Part shown: piece after piece, positions 1 through 10,297 of the stretch
How positions within the stretch are numbered: position 1 is the first letter of the stretch
Layout: every line of letters begins with the position of its first letter
Assembly: GCF_001746415.1 (NCBI RefSeq)
Contig: NZ_MEHJ01000001.1
Location: forward strand, 5,338,501-5,402,500
Length of the DNA stretch: 64,000 nt
Source: Streptomyces agglomeratus
Lineage (GTDB): Bacteria > Actinomycetota > Actinomycetes > Streptomycetales > Streptomycetaceae
Direction: 5' to 3'
Program-made: the position numbers and the translations under genes
The notes under the pieces: model-generated
Databases searched by the model: none
What the model was told of the DNA's origin: nothing
Seen by the model: only the letters and a program-made list of their open reading frames with translations

Positions 1-2
1 CC

Positions 3-1016
3 ATGACGCAGACACCCACACAGCCGCAGGCCCGCGCCCAGTTCACCGTGCCGGACACGCACCCCATGGTCATGGTGCTGGGTTCCAGCGACTCCCTGCT
101 GCGCGTGATCGAGAACGCCTTCCCCGACGTGAACATCCACGTCAGGGGGAATGAGGTCAGCGCGGTCGGCGACCCGACGGAGGTCGCCCTGATCCAACGC
201 CTGCTGGCCGAGATGATGCTGGTGCTCCGCACCGGACTGCCGATGACGGAGGACGCAGTGGAACGCTCGATCGCCATGCTCAGAGCCAACGGGAACGGCG
301 GTGGCGCGGAAGCCGTCACCGAGACCCCGGCCGAGGTGCTCACCCAGAACATCCTCTCCAGCCGCGGTCGCACCATCCGCCCCAAGACGCTCAACCAGAA
401 GCGGTACGTCGACGCCATCGACAAGCACACCATCGTCTTCGGCATCGGCCCCGCCGGTACGGGCAAGACCTATCTGGCCATGGCCAAGGCGGTCCAGGCA
501 CTCCAGTCCAAGCAGGTCACCCGGATCATCCTGACCCGGCCCGCCGTCGAGGCGGGCGAGCGGCTCGGCTTCCTGCCCGGCACGCTCTACGAGAAGATCG
601 ACCCGTACCTGCGCCCGCTCTACGACGCCCTGCACGACATGCTGGACCCCGACTCGATCCCGCGCCTGATGGCCGCGGGCACGATCGAGGTCGCCCCGCT
701 GGCGTACATGCGGGGCCGGACGCTCAACGACGCGTTCATCATCCTGGACGAGGCGCAGAACACCAGCGCCGAGCAGATGAAGATGTTCCTGACAAGGCTC
801 GGCTTCGACTCGAAGATCGTCGTCACGGGCGACGTCACCCAGGTCGACCTGCCGGGCGGCACGAAGAGCGGTCTGCGCCAAGTCCAGGAGATCCTGGACA
901 ACGTCGCCGACGTGCACTTCTCCCGGCTCACGTCCCAGGATGTCGTCCGGCACAAGCTGGTCGGCCGTATCGTCGACGCGTACCAGAAGTACGACGACAG
1001 CCAAAACGGGCTGTGA
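3..1016 (+). CDS. phoH: PhoH family ATPase
   Basis: A 337-aa protein of the PhoH/PhoL family, cytosolic P-loop ATPases linked to RNA metabolism. The Walker A motif GPAGTGKT is at about residues 149-156 and the Walker B-like segment IILDEAQN at about 246; an N-terminal KH-like region (about 20-80) precedes the ATPase domain. The ATG lies at the very edge of the window, so its ribosome-binding site cannot be seen and a slightly longer N terminus is possible. It heads a run with ybeY, a CorC-like protein and a YjbR protein. The phoH-ybeY pairing is widely conserved and suggests joint work on ribosome and RNA maturation. The family call is secure; the precise substrate is not known. Confidence 0.93.
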   Translation: MTQTPTQPQARAQFTVPDTHPMVMVLGSSDSLLRVIENAFPDVNIHVRGNEVSAVGDPTEVALIQRLLAEMMLVLRTGLPMTEDAVERSIAMLRANGNGGGAEAVTETPAEVLTQNILSSRGRTIRPKTLNQKRYVDAIDKHTIVFGIGPAGTGKTYLAMAKAVQALQSKQVTRIILTRPAVEAGERLGFLPGTLYEKIDPYLRPLYDALHDMLDPDSIPRLMAAGTIEVAPLAYMRGRTLNDAFIILDEAQNTSAEQMKMFLTRLGFDSKIVVTGDVTQVDLPGGTKSGLRQVQEILDNVADVHFSRLTSQDVVRHKLVGRIVDAYQKYDDSQNGL

Positions 1017-1043
1017 CTTCGAACCAGGGGTAGAACCAGCACC

Positions 1044-1541
1044 ATGTCGATCGACGTCAACAACGAATCCGGCACCGAGGTCGACGAGCAGGCGATTCTC
1101 GACATCGCGCGCTACGCACTCACCCGGATGCGGATCCACCCGCTCTCCGAACTCTCGGTGATCGTCGTGGACACGGCCGCCATGGAGCAGCTCCACATGC
1201 AGTGGATGGACCTCCCGGGCCCGACCGATGTCATGTCCTTCCCGATGGACGAACTGCGTCCGCCGTCGAAGGACGACGAGGAGCCCCCGCAGGGGCTCCT
1301 CGGTGACATCGTGCTCTGCCCCGAGGTCGCGAAGAGGCAGGGCGAGGAAGCCGAGACGCAGCACTCCATGGACGAGGAGCTCCAGCTCCTGACCGTCCAC
1401 GGCGTCCTGCACCTGCTCGGTTACGACCACGAGGAGCCGGACGAGAAGGCCGAGATGTTCGGCCTCCAGGCGGCGATCGTCGACGGCTGGCGATCGGAGA
1501 AGGGCCTCACCGGCCCGTCCCCCGCGCCGACCGTTTCATGA
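1044..1541 (+). CDS. ybeY: Endoribonuclease YbeY (16S rRNA maturation)
   Basis: A 165-aa single-domain metal-dependent RNase of the UPF0054/YbeY family, needed for 16S rRNA 3'-end processing and ribosome quality control. The diagnostic zinc motif [16 protein letters not shown] sits at about residues 118-134 and supplies three His ligands. The length is normal for actinobacteria. It begins 27 nt after phoH, and its stop overlaps the start of the next gene in an ATGA (1538-1541), which implies translational coupling. Confidence 0.95.
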   Translation: MSIDVNNESGTEVDEQAILDIARYALTRMRIHPLSELSVIVVDTAAMEQLHMQWMDLPGPTDVMSFPMDELRPPSKDDEEPPQGLLGDIVLCPEVAKRQGEEAETQHSMDEELQLLTVHGVLHLLGYDHEEPDEKAEMFGLQAAIVDGWRSEKGLTGPSPAPTVS

Positions 1542-2821
1542 CCGCCCAGCTGATCACCGGGGCCGTCCTGCTGGTCGTGGTCGCCTGGCTGGCGGCCTGC
1601 GCGGAGGCCGGCATCGCCCGCGTCTCCAGCTTCCGGGCCGCCGAGGCCGTACGGTCGGGCCGGCGCGGAAGCGCCAAGCTGGCGCAGGTCGCCTCCGACC
1701 CGGTCCGGTACCTCAACGTCGCCCTCCTGATGCGGGTGGCCTGCGAAATGGCCGCCGGTGTCCTCGTCACGTACGCCTGCCTGCGGGAGTTCGACGAGAC
1801 CTGGGAGGCACTGACCATCGCCATCGCGGTGATGGTCCTCGTCTCGTACGTCGCCGTCGGCGTCTCGCCGCGCACCATCGGCCGCCAGCACCCGCTCAAC
1901 ACGGCGACCGCGTCCGCCTACGTGCTGCTGCCGCTGGCCCGCGTCATGGGCCCCGTCCCGCAGCTGCTGATCCTCATCGGCAACGCCCTCACCCCCGGCA
2001 AGGGCTTCCGCAAGGGCCCTTTCGCCAGCGAGGCCGAACTGCGCGCGATGGTCGACCTGGCGGAGCAGGAGTCCCTGATCGAGGACGACGAGCGCCGCAT
2101 GGTGCACTCGGTCTTCGAGCTCGGCGACACGCTCGTACGCGAGGTCATGGTCCCCAGGACCGACCTGGTCTCCATCGAGCGCTACAAGACGATCCGTCAG
2201 GCCCTCACCCTCGCCCTGCGCTCCGGCTTCTCCCGCATCCCGGTGACCGGCGAGAACGAGGACGACATCGTCGGCGTGGTCTACCTCAAGGACCTGGTCA
2301 GGAAGACCCACATCAACCGCGACTCCGAGGCCGACCTGGTCTCCACCGCGATGCGCCCCGCCGTCTTCGTACCCGACACGAAGAACGCCGGCGACCTGCT
2401 GCGCGAGATGCAGCAGGAGCGCAACCACGTCGCCGTCGTGATCGACGAGTACGGCGGCACGGCCGGCATCGTCACCATCGAGGACATCCTCGAAGAGATC
2501 GTCGGTGAGATCACGGACGAGTACGACCGCGAACTGCCGCCCGTGGAGGAGCTGGAGGACGGCTGCTACCGGGTGACCGCCCGGCTCGACATCGGCGACC
2601 TCGGTGAGCTCTTCGGCTTCGACGAGTTCGACGACGAGGACGTGGAGACCGTCGGCGGGCTGCTCGCCAAGGCGCTCGGCCGCGTACCGATCGCGGGCGC
2701 GTCCGCGACGGTGGACCTCCCCGACGGGCGCGCGCTGCGGCTGACCGCGGAGTCCCCGGCCGGCCGCCGGAACAAGATCGTCACGGTACTGGTGGAGCCG
2801 GAGCGGAAGGAGGCGGCATGA
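1538..2821 (+). CDS. CorC/HlyC (CNNM-type) membrane protein with CBS pair
   Basis: A 427-aa integral membrane protein. The N-terminal CNNM/DUF21 region (about 1-180) has several hydrophobic helices beginning [24 protein letters not shown]-domain pair (about 195-325) includes [13 protein letters not shown] and [20 protein letters not shown], and a CorC_HlyC C-terminal domain (about 335-420) follows. Members are tied to magnesium or other divalent-cation efflux; the label 'hemolysin' is historical. It overlaps ybeY by ATGA upstream and the YjbR gene by ATGA downstream, so four genes form one coupled operon. The transported ion is not shown by the sequence. Confidence 0.92.
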   Translation: MTAQLITGAVLLVVVAWLAACAEAGIARVSSFRAAEAVRSGRRGSAKLAQVASDPVRYLNVALLMRVACEMAAGVLVTYACLREFDETWEALTIAIAVMVLVSYVAVGVSPRTIGRQHPLNTATASAYVLLPLARVMGPVPQLLILIGNALTPGKGFRKGPFASEAELRAMVDLAEQESLIEDDERRMVHSVFELGDTLVREVMVPRTDLVSIERYKTIRQALTLALRSGFSRIPVTGENEDDIVGVVYLKDLVRKTHINRDSEADLVSTAMRPAVFVPDTKNAGDLLREMQQERNHVAVVIDEYGGTAGIVTIEDILEEIVGEITDEYDRELPPVEELEDGCYRVTARLDIGDLGELFGFDEFDDEDVETVGGLLAKALGRVPIAGASATVDLPDGRALRLTAESPAGRRNKIVTVLVEPERKEAA

Positions 2822-3174
2822 CGCCGCGGGAGCTCAGGGCGTTCTGCCTGGAGTTCAACGCGGCGACCGAGGAGTTCCCCTTCGGCCCCGAGACGTCCGT
2901 GTTCAAGGTCCTCGGCAAGCTCTTCGCGCTCAGCGCCCTGGACGCGCGGCCGCTCACCGTCAACCTCAAGTGCGAGCCGGAGATCGCGGTCCGGCTCCGC
3001 GAGGAGTACGAGGAGATCGTTCCCGGATGGCACATGAACAAGCGCCACTGGAACACGGTCACCGTCGACGGCCGGCTCCCGGACCGGGTGGTCCGTGAGC
3101 TGATCGAGGACTCGTACGACCTGGTGGTGGCCGGCCTCCCGAAGGCGGAACGCCTGCGGCTCGACCGGCCCTGA
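2818..3174 (+). CDS. MmcQ/YjbR family protein
   Basis: A 118-aa protein of the YjbR/MmcQ fold (CyaY-like). The family signatures are the N-terminal EFPFGPETSVFKVLGKLFAL and a central NLKCEPE followed by PGWHMNKRHWNTV. Members are small cytosolic proteins often annotated as DNA-binding; the biochemical role is unsettled. It overlaps the upstream CorC-like gene in ATGA and ends the operon. The following 217 nt before the next start hold no gene. Confidence 0.85.
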   Translation: MTPRELRAFCLEFNAATEEFPFGPETSVFKVLGKLFALSALDARPLTVNLKCEPEIAVRLREEYEEIVPGWHMNKRHWNTVTVDGRLPDRVVRELIEDSYDLVVAGLPKAERLRLDRP

Positions 3175-3379
3175 CACCTGCTTCCCCTCCGCCGCCCCGC
3201 ACTGACGACCGCCGCCGCGACCAGCACGAGCACGGCGTCCACGGCTCGGTACGAGGACGACCGTGCCGCACACCGCGCTCGCAGAGGCGGGCACGGCGGC
3301 GAAGCCGGGGTGACCCGCGTCGCCGCAGGGGCGGCGCGGCCGGCTGTACCCGGAGGCGGGCCGATCCGGGTTGCCTCCC

Positions 3380-3391
3380 TATGCTCGGGGC
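3380..3391 (+). promoter_or_regulatory. Leaderless-type -10 element (TATGCT)
   Basis: TATGCT at 3380-3385 lies 6 nt before the ATG at 3392, and no purine-rich ribosome site lies between. This is the spacing expected if transcription starts at the start codon. No good -35 is visible. Confidence 0.5.
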
Positions 3392-3757
3392 ATGACTGAG
3401 ACCACGCCGAGCACCGAACTCGACCCCGAGGACCGCAAGATCATCACCCTGGCCCGCAGCGCGCGGGCACGCAACGGGGTGCCGGAGGGGGCGGCCGTGC
3501 GGGACGAGACGGGCCGTACGTACGTCGCCGGCACCGTCGGCCTCGACTCCCTGCGGCTGAGCGCGCTGCGCACCGCGGTCGCGATGGCCGTCGCGAGCGG
3601 TGCGAAGTCGCTGGAGGCGGCGGCCGTGGTGACGGCGGCGGACTCCGTCCCGGCGGAGGACCGTGCGGCGGTACGGGACCTCGGCGGCCCCGGGACGCCG
3701 GTCCTCCTGGCAGGCCCCGACGGCACGCTGCGCGAGAGCGTGGCGGCGGGCGCGTAA
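3392..3757 (+). CDS. Degenerate cytidine deaminase-like protein
   Basis: A 121-aa protein that occupies the place of cdd in the common order corC-cdd-era and keeps the size and general pattern of a cytidine deaminase fold (AAVRDETGRTYVAGTV, then a helix LSALRTAVAMAVASG). The zinc-binding and catalytic elements are missing. There is no Cys/His-Ala-Glu where the first ligand and general acid should be, and no PCxxC later; the protein has no cysteine at all. It is often annotated as cytidine deaminase in Streptomyces by position, but catalysis looks impossible. The start at 3392 is preferred over the in-frame TTG at 3371 because of the -10 element just upstream. Confidence 0.75.
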   Translation: MTETTPSTELDPEDRKIITLARSARARNGVPEGAAVRDETGRTYVAGTVGLDSLRLSALRTAVAMAVASGAKSLEAAAVVTAADSVPAEDRAAVRDLGGPGTPVLLAGPDGTLRESVAAGA

Positions 3758-4137
3758 CGCGAGCCGCGGCGCCCGGGCGCGATGGCGCGTCCGGCGCGGT
3801 CCGCGTGCCGGACGGGTCGCATGGGCCCTCACCGCCGCGACCTGGCGTGACCGTGGTCTCGTGTGATCAGGCGCACTCCCACCGCTCCGGGGGCCGCCCG
3901 GCCCCCGGAGCGGCGCCGGACGGCTCCGCCGGGAGGCCCGTGCCACGAGGGCGGCGGGACCTTCGGCCCGGGTCTCCGGGCCCGCGCCCGAGCTGTCAAG
4001 GGGCGGGGCCGGAAGGCCCGCGCAGGCTCCCGAAGGACCGTGGATCGGGGCGCCCGGCGCTGCGACGGTGGAGGACATGCCCAGCAGGGAGCCCCGCTCC
4101 CCGGGCAGTCCCCGCCCCCCGAAGAAGGACATCCCAC
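3758..4137. other. Intergenic stretch with a hairpin, no gene
   Basis: These 380 nt between the deaminase-like gene and the Rpf-type gene contain no convincing ORF. The main structure is a perfect hairpin at 3884-3911. I looked for the ydaO/c-di-AMP riboswitch known upstream of some Streptomyces rpf genes and did not recognise its conserved blocks. Confidence 0.6.
3884..3911. terminator. Perfect 12-bp hairpin, likely terminator
   Basis: GCTCCGGGGGCC, a 4-nt loop (GCCC), then GGCCCCCGGAGC. There is no U-tract, as is usual in Streptomyces. It lies about 130 nt after the deaminase-like gene and 230 nt before the next. Confidence 0.6.
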
Positions 4138-4497
4138 GTGTTCTCCTCCCTGACCCGCACCGCCCTCCGCCGCCGCGTCACCGGTTCCTTCGTCGCCGCG
4201 GGAGCCACCGGCATGCTGGTTCTCGCCGGCACCGGCAGCGCCTCCGCCGCCCCGACGGCCGACTGGTCCGCGGTCGCCCAGTGCGAGTCCGGCGGCGACT
4301 GGAACGCGAACACCGGCAACGGCTTCTCCGGCGGTCTCCAGTTCACCCAGTCCACCTGGGCCGCGTACGGCGGCACGAAGTACGCCGCGAGCGCCCACCA
4401 GGCCACCCCGCAGCAGCAGGCCGCCGTCGCCGACAAGGTCCTCCAGGGCCAGGGCATCGGCGCCTGGCCGGTGTGCGGCGCCAAGGCCGGTCTCTGA
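4138..4497 (+). CDS. Secreted Rpf-type transglycosylase domain protein
   Basis: A 119-aa secreted protein. Residues 1-38 form a Sec signal peptide (basic MFSSLTRTALRRR, hydrophobic core, AXA-type end SASAA). The rest is a resuscitation-promoting-factor domain, DWSAVAQCESGGDWNANTGN followed by FSGGLQFTQSTWAAYGG, with the catalytic Glu in CESGG and a conserved Cys pair (CESGG and VCGAKAG). Such proteins cleave peptidoglycan glycan strands during germination and regrowth. It has no LysM domain, so it is a minimal one-domain form. The GTG at 4138 is chosen for the GAAGAAGGA ribosome site 8 nt upstream and because it starts the signal peptide; longer in-frame openings upstream have no such support. 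Confidence 0.88.
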   Translation: MFSSLTRTALRRRVTGSFVAAGATGMLVLAGTGSASAAPTADWSAVAQCESGGDWNANTGNGFSGGLQFTQSTWAAYGGTKYAASAHQATPQQQAAVADKVLQGQGIGAWPVCGAKAGL

Positions 4498-4672
4498 CGG
4501 ACCCGGCCACCCCGCGGGCGTTCTCCGACAGCGCGGCCCCGGGTCGCGCCCCGTCTCCGGCCACCTTGGCCGTCACCCGCGTCCCGTCCGCGGCCGCCAC
4601 GGCCACCCCCCGCGCGTCCGCCCGGGCCGGCACTGGTCGGCCCGGCGGCGTACATCGGGGAGAATGGCACGC

Positions 4673-5614
4673 ATGAGCGCTCGCACCCAGTCTTCCGAGG
4701 CCCCCCACCGGGCCGGCTTCGCCTGCTTCGTCGGCCGCCCCAACGCGGGCAAGTCCACCCTGACGAACGCTCTGGTCGGCCAGAAGGTCGCCATCACCTC
4801 CAGCCGGCCGCAGACCACGCGCCACACGGTGCGCGGCATCGTGCACCGCCCCGAGGCGCAGCTGATCCTGGTCGACACCCCCGGCCTCCACAAGCCGCGC
4901 ACACTGCTGGGCGAGCGTCTCAACGACGTCGTACGCACCACCTGGGCCGAGGTCGACGTGATCGGCTTCTGCCTGCCCGCCGACCAGAAGCTGGGCCCCG
5001 GCGACAAGTTCATCGCCAAGGAACTCGCGGGCATCAAGAAGACGCCGAAGATCGCGATCGTCACGAAGACCGACCTCGTCGACTCCAAGCAGCTCGCCGA
5101 GCAGCTCATCGCCATCGACCAGCTCTCCAAGGAGCTCGGCTTCGAGTGGCAGGAGATCGTCCCGGTGTCGGCCGTCGGCGACAGCCAGGTCTCGCTCCTC
5201 GCCGACCTGTTGATCCCGCTGCTCCCGGAGAGCCCGCCGCTCTACCCGGAGGGCGACCTCACCGACGAGCCCGAGATGGTCATGGTCGCGGAATTGATCC
5301 GCGAGGCCGCCCTCGAAGGCGTACGGGACGAGCTGCCGCACTCCATCGCGGTCGTCGTCGAGGAGATGCTGCCGCGCGAGGACCGCCCGGCCGACAGGCC
5401 GCTCCTCGACATCCACGCGAACGTCTACATCGAGCGTCCCAGCCAGAAGGGCATCATCATCGGCCCCAAGGGCCAGCGCCTGAAGGACGTCGGTACGAAG
5501 TCGCGCAAGCACATCGAGGCCCTGCTGGGCACGCCGGTCTTCCTGGACCTGCACGTGAAGGTCGCCAAGGACTGGCAGCGGGACCCGAAGCAGCTGCGCA
5601 AGCTCGGCTTCTGA
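4673..5614 (+). CDS. era: GTPase Era
   Basis: A 313-aa ribosome-assembly GTPase that binds the 3' end of 16S rRNA. The G1 motif GRPNAGKST is near the N terminus, then G3 VDTPG, G4 TKTD, G5-like VSAVG, and a C-terminal KH domain (about 220-300) with IIIGPKGQRLKDVG. Length and domain order are standard. ATGs at 4664 and 4673 both fit; 4673 is preferred because GGGGAGA at 4657-4663 is then well spaced. It lies in the usual neighbourhood after phoH, ybeY, corC and cdd. Confidence 0.95.
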   Translation: MSARTQSSEAPHRAGFACFVGRPNAGKSTLTNALVGQKVAITSSRPQTTRHTVRGIVHRPEAQLILVDTPGLHKPRTLLGERLNDVVRTTWAEVDVIGFCLPADQKLGPGDKFIAKELAGIKKTPKIAIVTKTDLVDSKQLAEQLIAIDQLSKELGFEWQEIVPVSAVGDSQVSLLADLLIPLLPESPPLYPEGDLTDEPEMVMVAELIREAALEGVRDELPHSIAVVVEEMLPREDRPADRPLLDIHANVYIERPSQKGIIIGPKGQRLKDVGTKSRKHIEALLGTPVFLDLHVKVAKDWQRDPKQLRKLGF

Positions 5615-5636
5615 GCCGCCGGACCTCCGGCGACCG

Positions 5637-5876
<240 letters not shown>

Positions 5877-6143
5877 TCAGGCGCCCTCTTTGAGGACCTG
5901 CGAGATGAGCCGGCTCTGTGCCTCGGTGAGTCTCGGGTCCGCGCAGTACACCGTCCTGCCGTCCACCGTGAGCTGGTAGCTGAATCCGTCCGGTACGCCG
6001 ATGGGCGGTGTGCCCCGGCCGGCGGCGACCGCCTCCTCGACCAGGGCGTGCCATTCCGCGGCGTCGGGCCGTCCGGAGGTGTCGACCTCGGCGTACCGCT
6101 CGATGCCGGCGAAGCCTCCTGTACGCCTTACCCCAATTCGCAT
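5877..6143 (-). CDS. Emfourin-type inhibitor of M4 metallopeptidase
   Basis: An 88-aa protein resembling emfourin, the proteinaceous inhibitor of protealysin-like peptidases: an N-terminal MRIGVRRTGGFAGIERYAEV strand pair, a central helix (AAEWHALVEEAV), and YQLTVDGRTVYCADPRLTEA. It has no signal peptide, in keeping with cytosolic emfourins that hold an unexported peptidase in check. It lies 25 nt after the M4 peptidase gene on the same strand, so the pair probably forms an operon of enzyme and inhibitor. The family call rests on sequence pattern plus this strict neighbourhood. Confidence 0.8.
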   Translation of the reverse strand: MRIGVRRTGGFAGIERYAEVDTSGRPDAAEWHALVEEAVAAGRGTPPIGVPDGFSYQLTVDGRTVYCADPRLTEAQSRLISQVLKEGA

Positions 6144-6168
6144 GGTTCCGTTCTAGTACGGATACGCC

Positions 6169-7221
6169 TCAGCCGGTAGGCACCCCGACCAGGGACCACG
6201 CTTTCAGCAGAGCCTCGTGCTCCTCACCGTCACCGAAACGGGCCCGGGCCGCCGCGACGGTGGCGCGCGCGAAGTCGGCGAAGCTCGCGTCGACCTCCAG
6301 GCTCCCGCCGGTCAGCGTGTCGTACCAGATCCGGCCCGCCCGCTCCCACGCCTTGCCGCCGAGGTCGGTGGCGAGCAGGTAGAAGGCGTGGTTGGGGATG
6401 CCCGAGTTGATGTGGACGCCGCCGTTGTCCCGGCCGGTGCGGACGTAGTCCTCCATCTTCGCGGGCTGCGGGTCCTTTCCGAGTACGTCGTCGTCGTACG
6501 CCGTGCCCGGTGCCTTCATGGAGCGCAGGGCCACCCCTGTCACGCGGTCGGTCAGCAGACCCGCGCCGATCAGCCAGTCCGCCCGGTCGGCCGTCTGGTC
6601 GTTGACGTACTGCTTGACCAGGGAGCCGAAGACGTCGGACACCGACTCGTTGAGCGCGCCGGGCTGGCCGAAGTACGTGAGGTTGGCCGTGTACTGCGTC
6701 AGACCGTGCGCCAGCTCGTGGGCGATGACGTCCACGGGGAGCGTGAAGTCGCGGAAGATCTCGTCGCCGTCGCCGAAGACCATCTGTTCGCCGTCCCAGA
6801 AGGCGTTTCCGTAGTTCTCGCCGTAGTGGACGCTCGCGACCAGGGGCAGGCCGTTCCCGTCGACGGAATCGCGCGCGAAGCCCTTGAGGAGGAGCTCGAA
6901 GGTCGCGCCGAGACCCGCGTACGCGCGGTTGACGGTCGCGTCCTGGCCGGGCTCCTCACCCTCGCCGCGGACTTTGACGCCCGGAAGTACCTGGCGGTGC
7001 TGCGCGTCGTGGACCGTGCGGTGCGGCTTGCCGTCGGCGGTGGCCGAGGCGGCCGGCCGGGCGCCGAGCACCGTGGTCAGACGGCGGTGCGTACGCTGTG
7101 CGGCGTCCGCTTCGAGGGTGCGGCGGGCGGGGCCCGCGAGGACCGGATCGTCGGCCTGGGCGAGCTTGTCGAGGACGTGGGGCGGCACGATGGTGCAGAA
7201 CACGGGATGAGTGGCCTTCAT
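6169..7221 (-). CDS. M4 (thermolysin/protealysin-like) metallopeptidase
   Basis: A 350-aa zinc endopeptidase. It has a short protealysin-type propeptide (HPVFCTIVPPHVLDKLA near the N terminus), the HELAH zinc/catalytic motif at about residue 167, the third ligand in NESVSDVFGS, and the active-site HINSGIPNHAFYLLA. It has no Sec signal peptide, unlike classic secreted thermolysins, which fits the protealysin group. Open reading continues upstream to 7296, but the ATG at 7221 is chosen because a promoter (GTGACA-N17-CACATT) ends exactly 6 nt before it. It is followed by the emfourin gene. Confidence 0.9.
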   Translation of the reverse strand: MKATHPVFCTIVPPHVLDKLAQADDPVLAGPARRTLEADAAQRTHRRLTTVLGARPAASATADGKPHRTVHDAQHRQVLPGVKVRGEGEEPGQDATVNRAYAGLGATFELLLKGFARDSVDGNGLPLVASVHYGENYGNAFWDGEQMVFGDGDEIFRDFTLPVDVIAHELAHGLTQYTANLTYFGQPGALNESVSDVFGSLVKQYVNDQTADRADWLIGAGLLTDRVTGVALRSMKAPGTAYDDDVLGKDPQPAKMEDYVRTGRDNGGVHINSGIPNHAFYLLATDLGGKAWERAGRIWYDTLTGGSLEVDASFADFARATVAAARARFGDGEEHEALLKAWSLVGVPTG

Positions 7222-7256
7222 GGCGGCAATGTGGCACTGCGTAACCCTGGTGTCAC
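7222..7256 (-). promoter_or_regulatory. Promoter for the M4 peptidase, leaderless geometry
   Basis: On the minus strand GTGACA (7256-7251), a 17-nt spacer, and CACATT (7233-7228) are followed by 6 nt and the ATG at 7221. The arrangement predicts transcription starting at or next to the A of the start codon. Confidence 0.6.
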
Positions 7257-7344
7257 TACTTGCGACCATGATTGACGAAATCGAGTGATGGATCACTTTC
7301 GCCCGTTACTCGCCCGTTACTGATGGGGTGGTCCCGCATACTGA

Positions 7345-9285
<1,941 letters not shown>

Positions 9286-9305
9286 CGCGCTCCTGAGCGC
9301 TGATC

Positions 9306-9352
9306 CACGAACGCCGGGCGGGCCGATTTTCGGCCACGCCCGGCGTTTCGTG
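9306..9352. terminator. Hairpin terminator after leuA
   Basis: CACGA-ACGCCGGGCG-GGCCGA pairs with TCGGCCACGCCCGGCGTTTCGTG across a short T-rich loop, with two single-base bulges. It begins 21 nt after the leuA stop. Confidence 0.8.
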
Positions 9353-9374
9353 CGTCTCTTGCCGCGTCAGGGTG

Positions 9375-9404
9375 CTGACGCCACATCACAGATGTGGCTA
9401 ACAT
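9375..9404 (+). promoter_or_regulatory. Promoter with an embedded palindrome upstream of the TerB-like gene
   Basis: A perfect inverted repeat GCCACATC-ACA-GATGTGGC (9380-9398) lies directly before TAACAT (9399-9404), a good -10, with CTGACG (9375-9380) 18 nt upstream as a weak -35. The repeat fills the spacer, the position of a repressor operator. Confidence 0.55.
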
Positions 9405-9448
9405 CACGGCATCGCGGCAGCGTTGCCGGAGCGTTACGGAGGTGCGAC

Positions 9449-10144
9449 GTGCGGACAGCCCGAGGGCGGAAACAATGCGTATGGGGCATTCGCACCGCTT
9501 GGAATACCGTCGGCGACGGTGACTTCTTCTGCCCGGACTGCGGCGGCGACCGCAACTACCGGCGCCGTACGGGCCGCAGACGCTTCACGGTCCTCGGCGT
9601 TCCACTGCTGCCGCGCGGGTACGTCGGCCCGGTCGTCGAATGCGCCGCCTGCCAGAACCACTTCGGCACCGAGGCGCTCGACCACCCCACCACCGTCCGC
9701 TTCGCGGCGATGCTCCGCGACGCGGTCCACACCGTCGCCCTCGCCGTACTCGCCGCGGGCGGCGCGTCCTCCCGTACGGTCAGGGTCACCGCCGTCGCGG
9801 CCGTCCGCGCCGCCGGGTTCGACGACTGCACCGAGGACCAGCTCACCACCCTCGTCGACGCCCTCGCCGCCGACACCGGCCGTCTACCCGGGGCGTACGA
9901 CGGGACGTCCGAGCCCTGCGGCGCCGCGCTCGCCATCGAACTGCACGAGGCACTCGAACCGCTGGCCCCGCACCTCGCGCCCGCCGGCCGCGAATCGATC
10001 CTGCTCCAGGGCGCCGGGATCGCCCTCGCCGACGGCCCGTACAGCGCCGCCGAGCGCGAGGTGCTGACGATCGTCGGAGGCGCGCTGCTGATCCGCCCGG
10101 ACGACACGGCCCGGCTGCTGGCGGCGGCCCGCACCCCTTCGTGA
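9449..10144 (+). CDS. TerB-like tellurite resistance family protein with N-terminal zinc ribbon
   Basis: A 231-aa cytosolic protein. The N-terminal 60 residues carry a zinc ribbon, CPDCGGDRNYRRRTGRR followed by CAACQNHFG (two CxxC pairs). The rest is all-helical and resembles TerB (AVLAAGGASSRTVRVTAVAA and ILLQGAGIALADGPYSAAER). TerB-fold proteins are linked to metal or envelope stress, but the role here is unknown. The GTG at 9449 is chosen for ACGGAGG (9436-9442). Expression may be controlled by the palindrome just upstream. Confidence 0.75.
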   Translation: MRTARGRKQCVWGIRTAWNTVGDGDFFCPDCGGDRNYRRRTGRRRFTVLGVPLLPRGYVGPVVECAACQNHFGTEALDHPTTVRFAAMLRDAVHTVALAVLAAGGASSRTVRVTAVAAVRAAGFDDCTEDQLTTLVDALAADTGRLPGAYDGTSEPCGAALAIELHEALEPLAPHLAPAGRESILLQGAGIALADGPYSAAEREVLTIVGGALLIRPDDTARLLAAARTPS

Positions 10145-10248
10145 TCCGTCGCGCACCCGCGGGGCGGACGCCACGGTGGTGCGGCTGCGGCTTAGCCGGA
10201 TCAGCGGGTCGTGCCGCAGCCGTCCGTCCGTGCGGCGGGGCGTACGGC

Positions 10249-10282
10249 AAAGCCGCCTCCGGGCGAGCCGGACGGCGGCTTT
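10249..10282. terminator. Bidirectional terminator between TerB-like gene and fprA
   Basis: AAAGCCGCC-TCCGG, loop GCGAG, CCGGA-C-GGCGGCTTT: 14 paired bases with one bulge, A-rich on one side and T-rich on the other, so it can serve both convergent genes. Confidence 0.85.
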
Positions 10283-10297
10283 GACTTGCGCCGGGTA

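Noticed and set aside
3758..4137. ydaO-type c-di-AMP riboswitch upstream of the Rpf-type gene
   Set aside because: Known upstream of some Streptomyces rpf genes, but its conserved blocks were not recognised here; only a GC hairpin is present.
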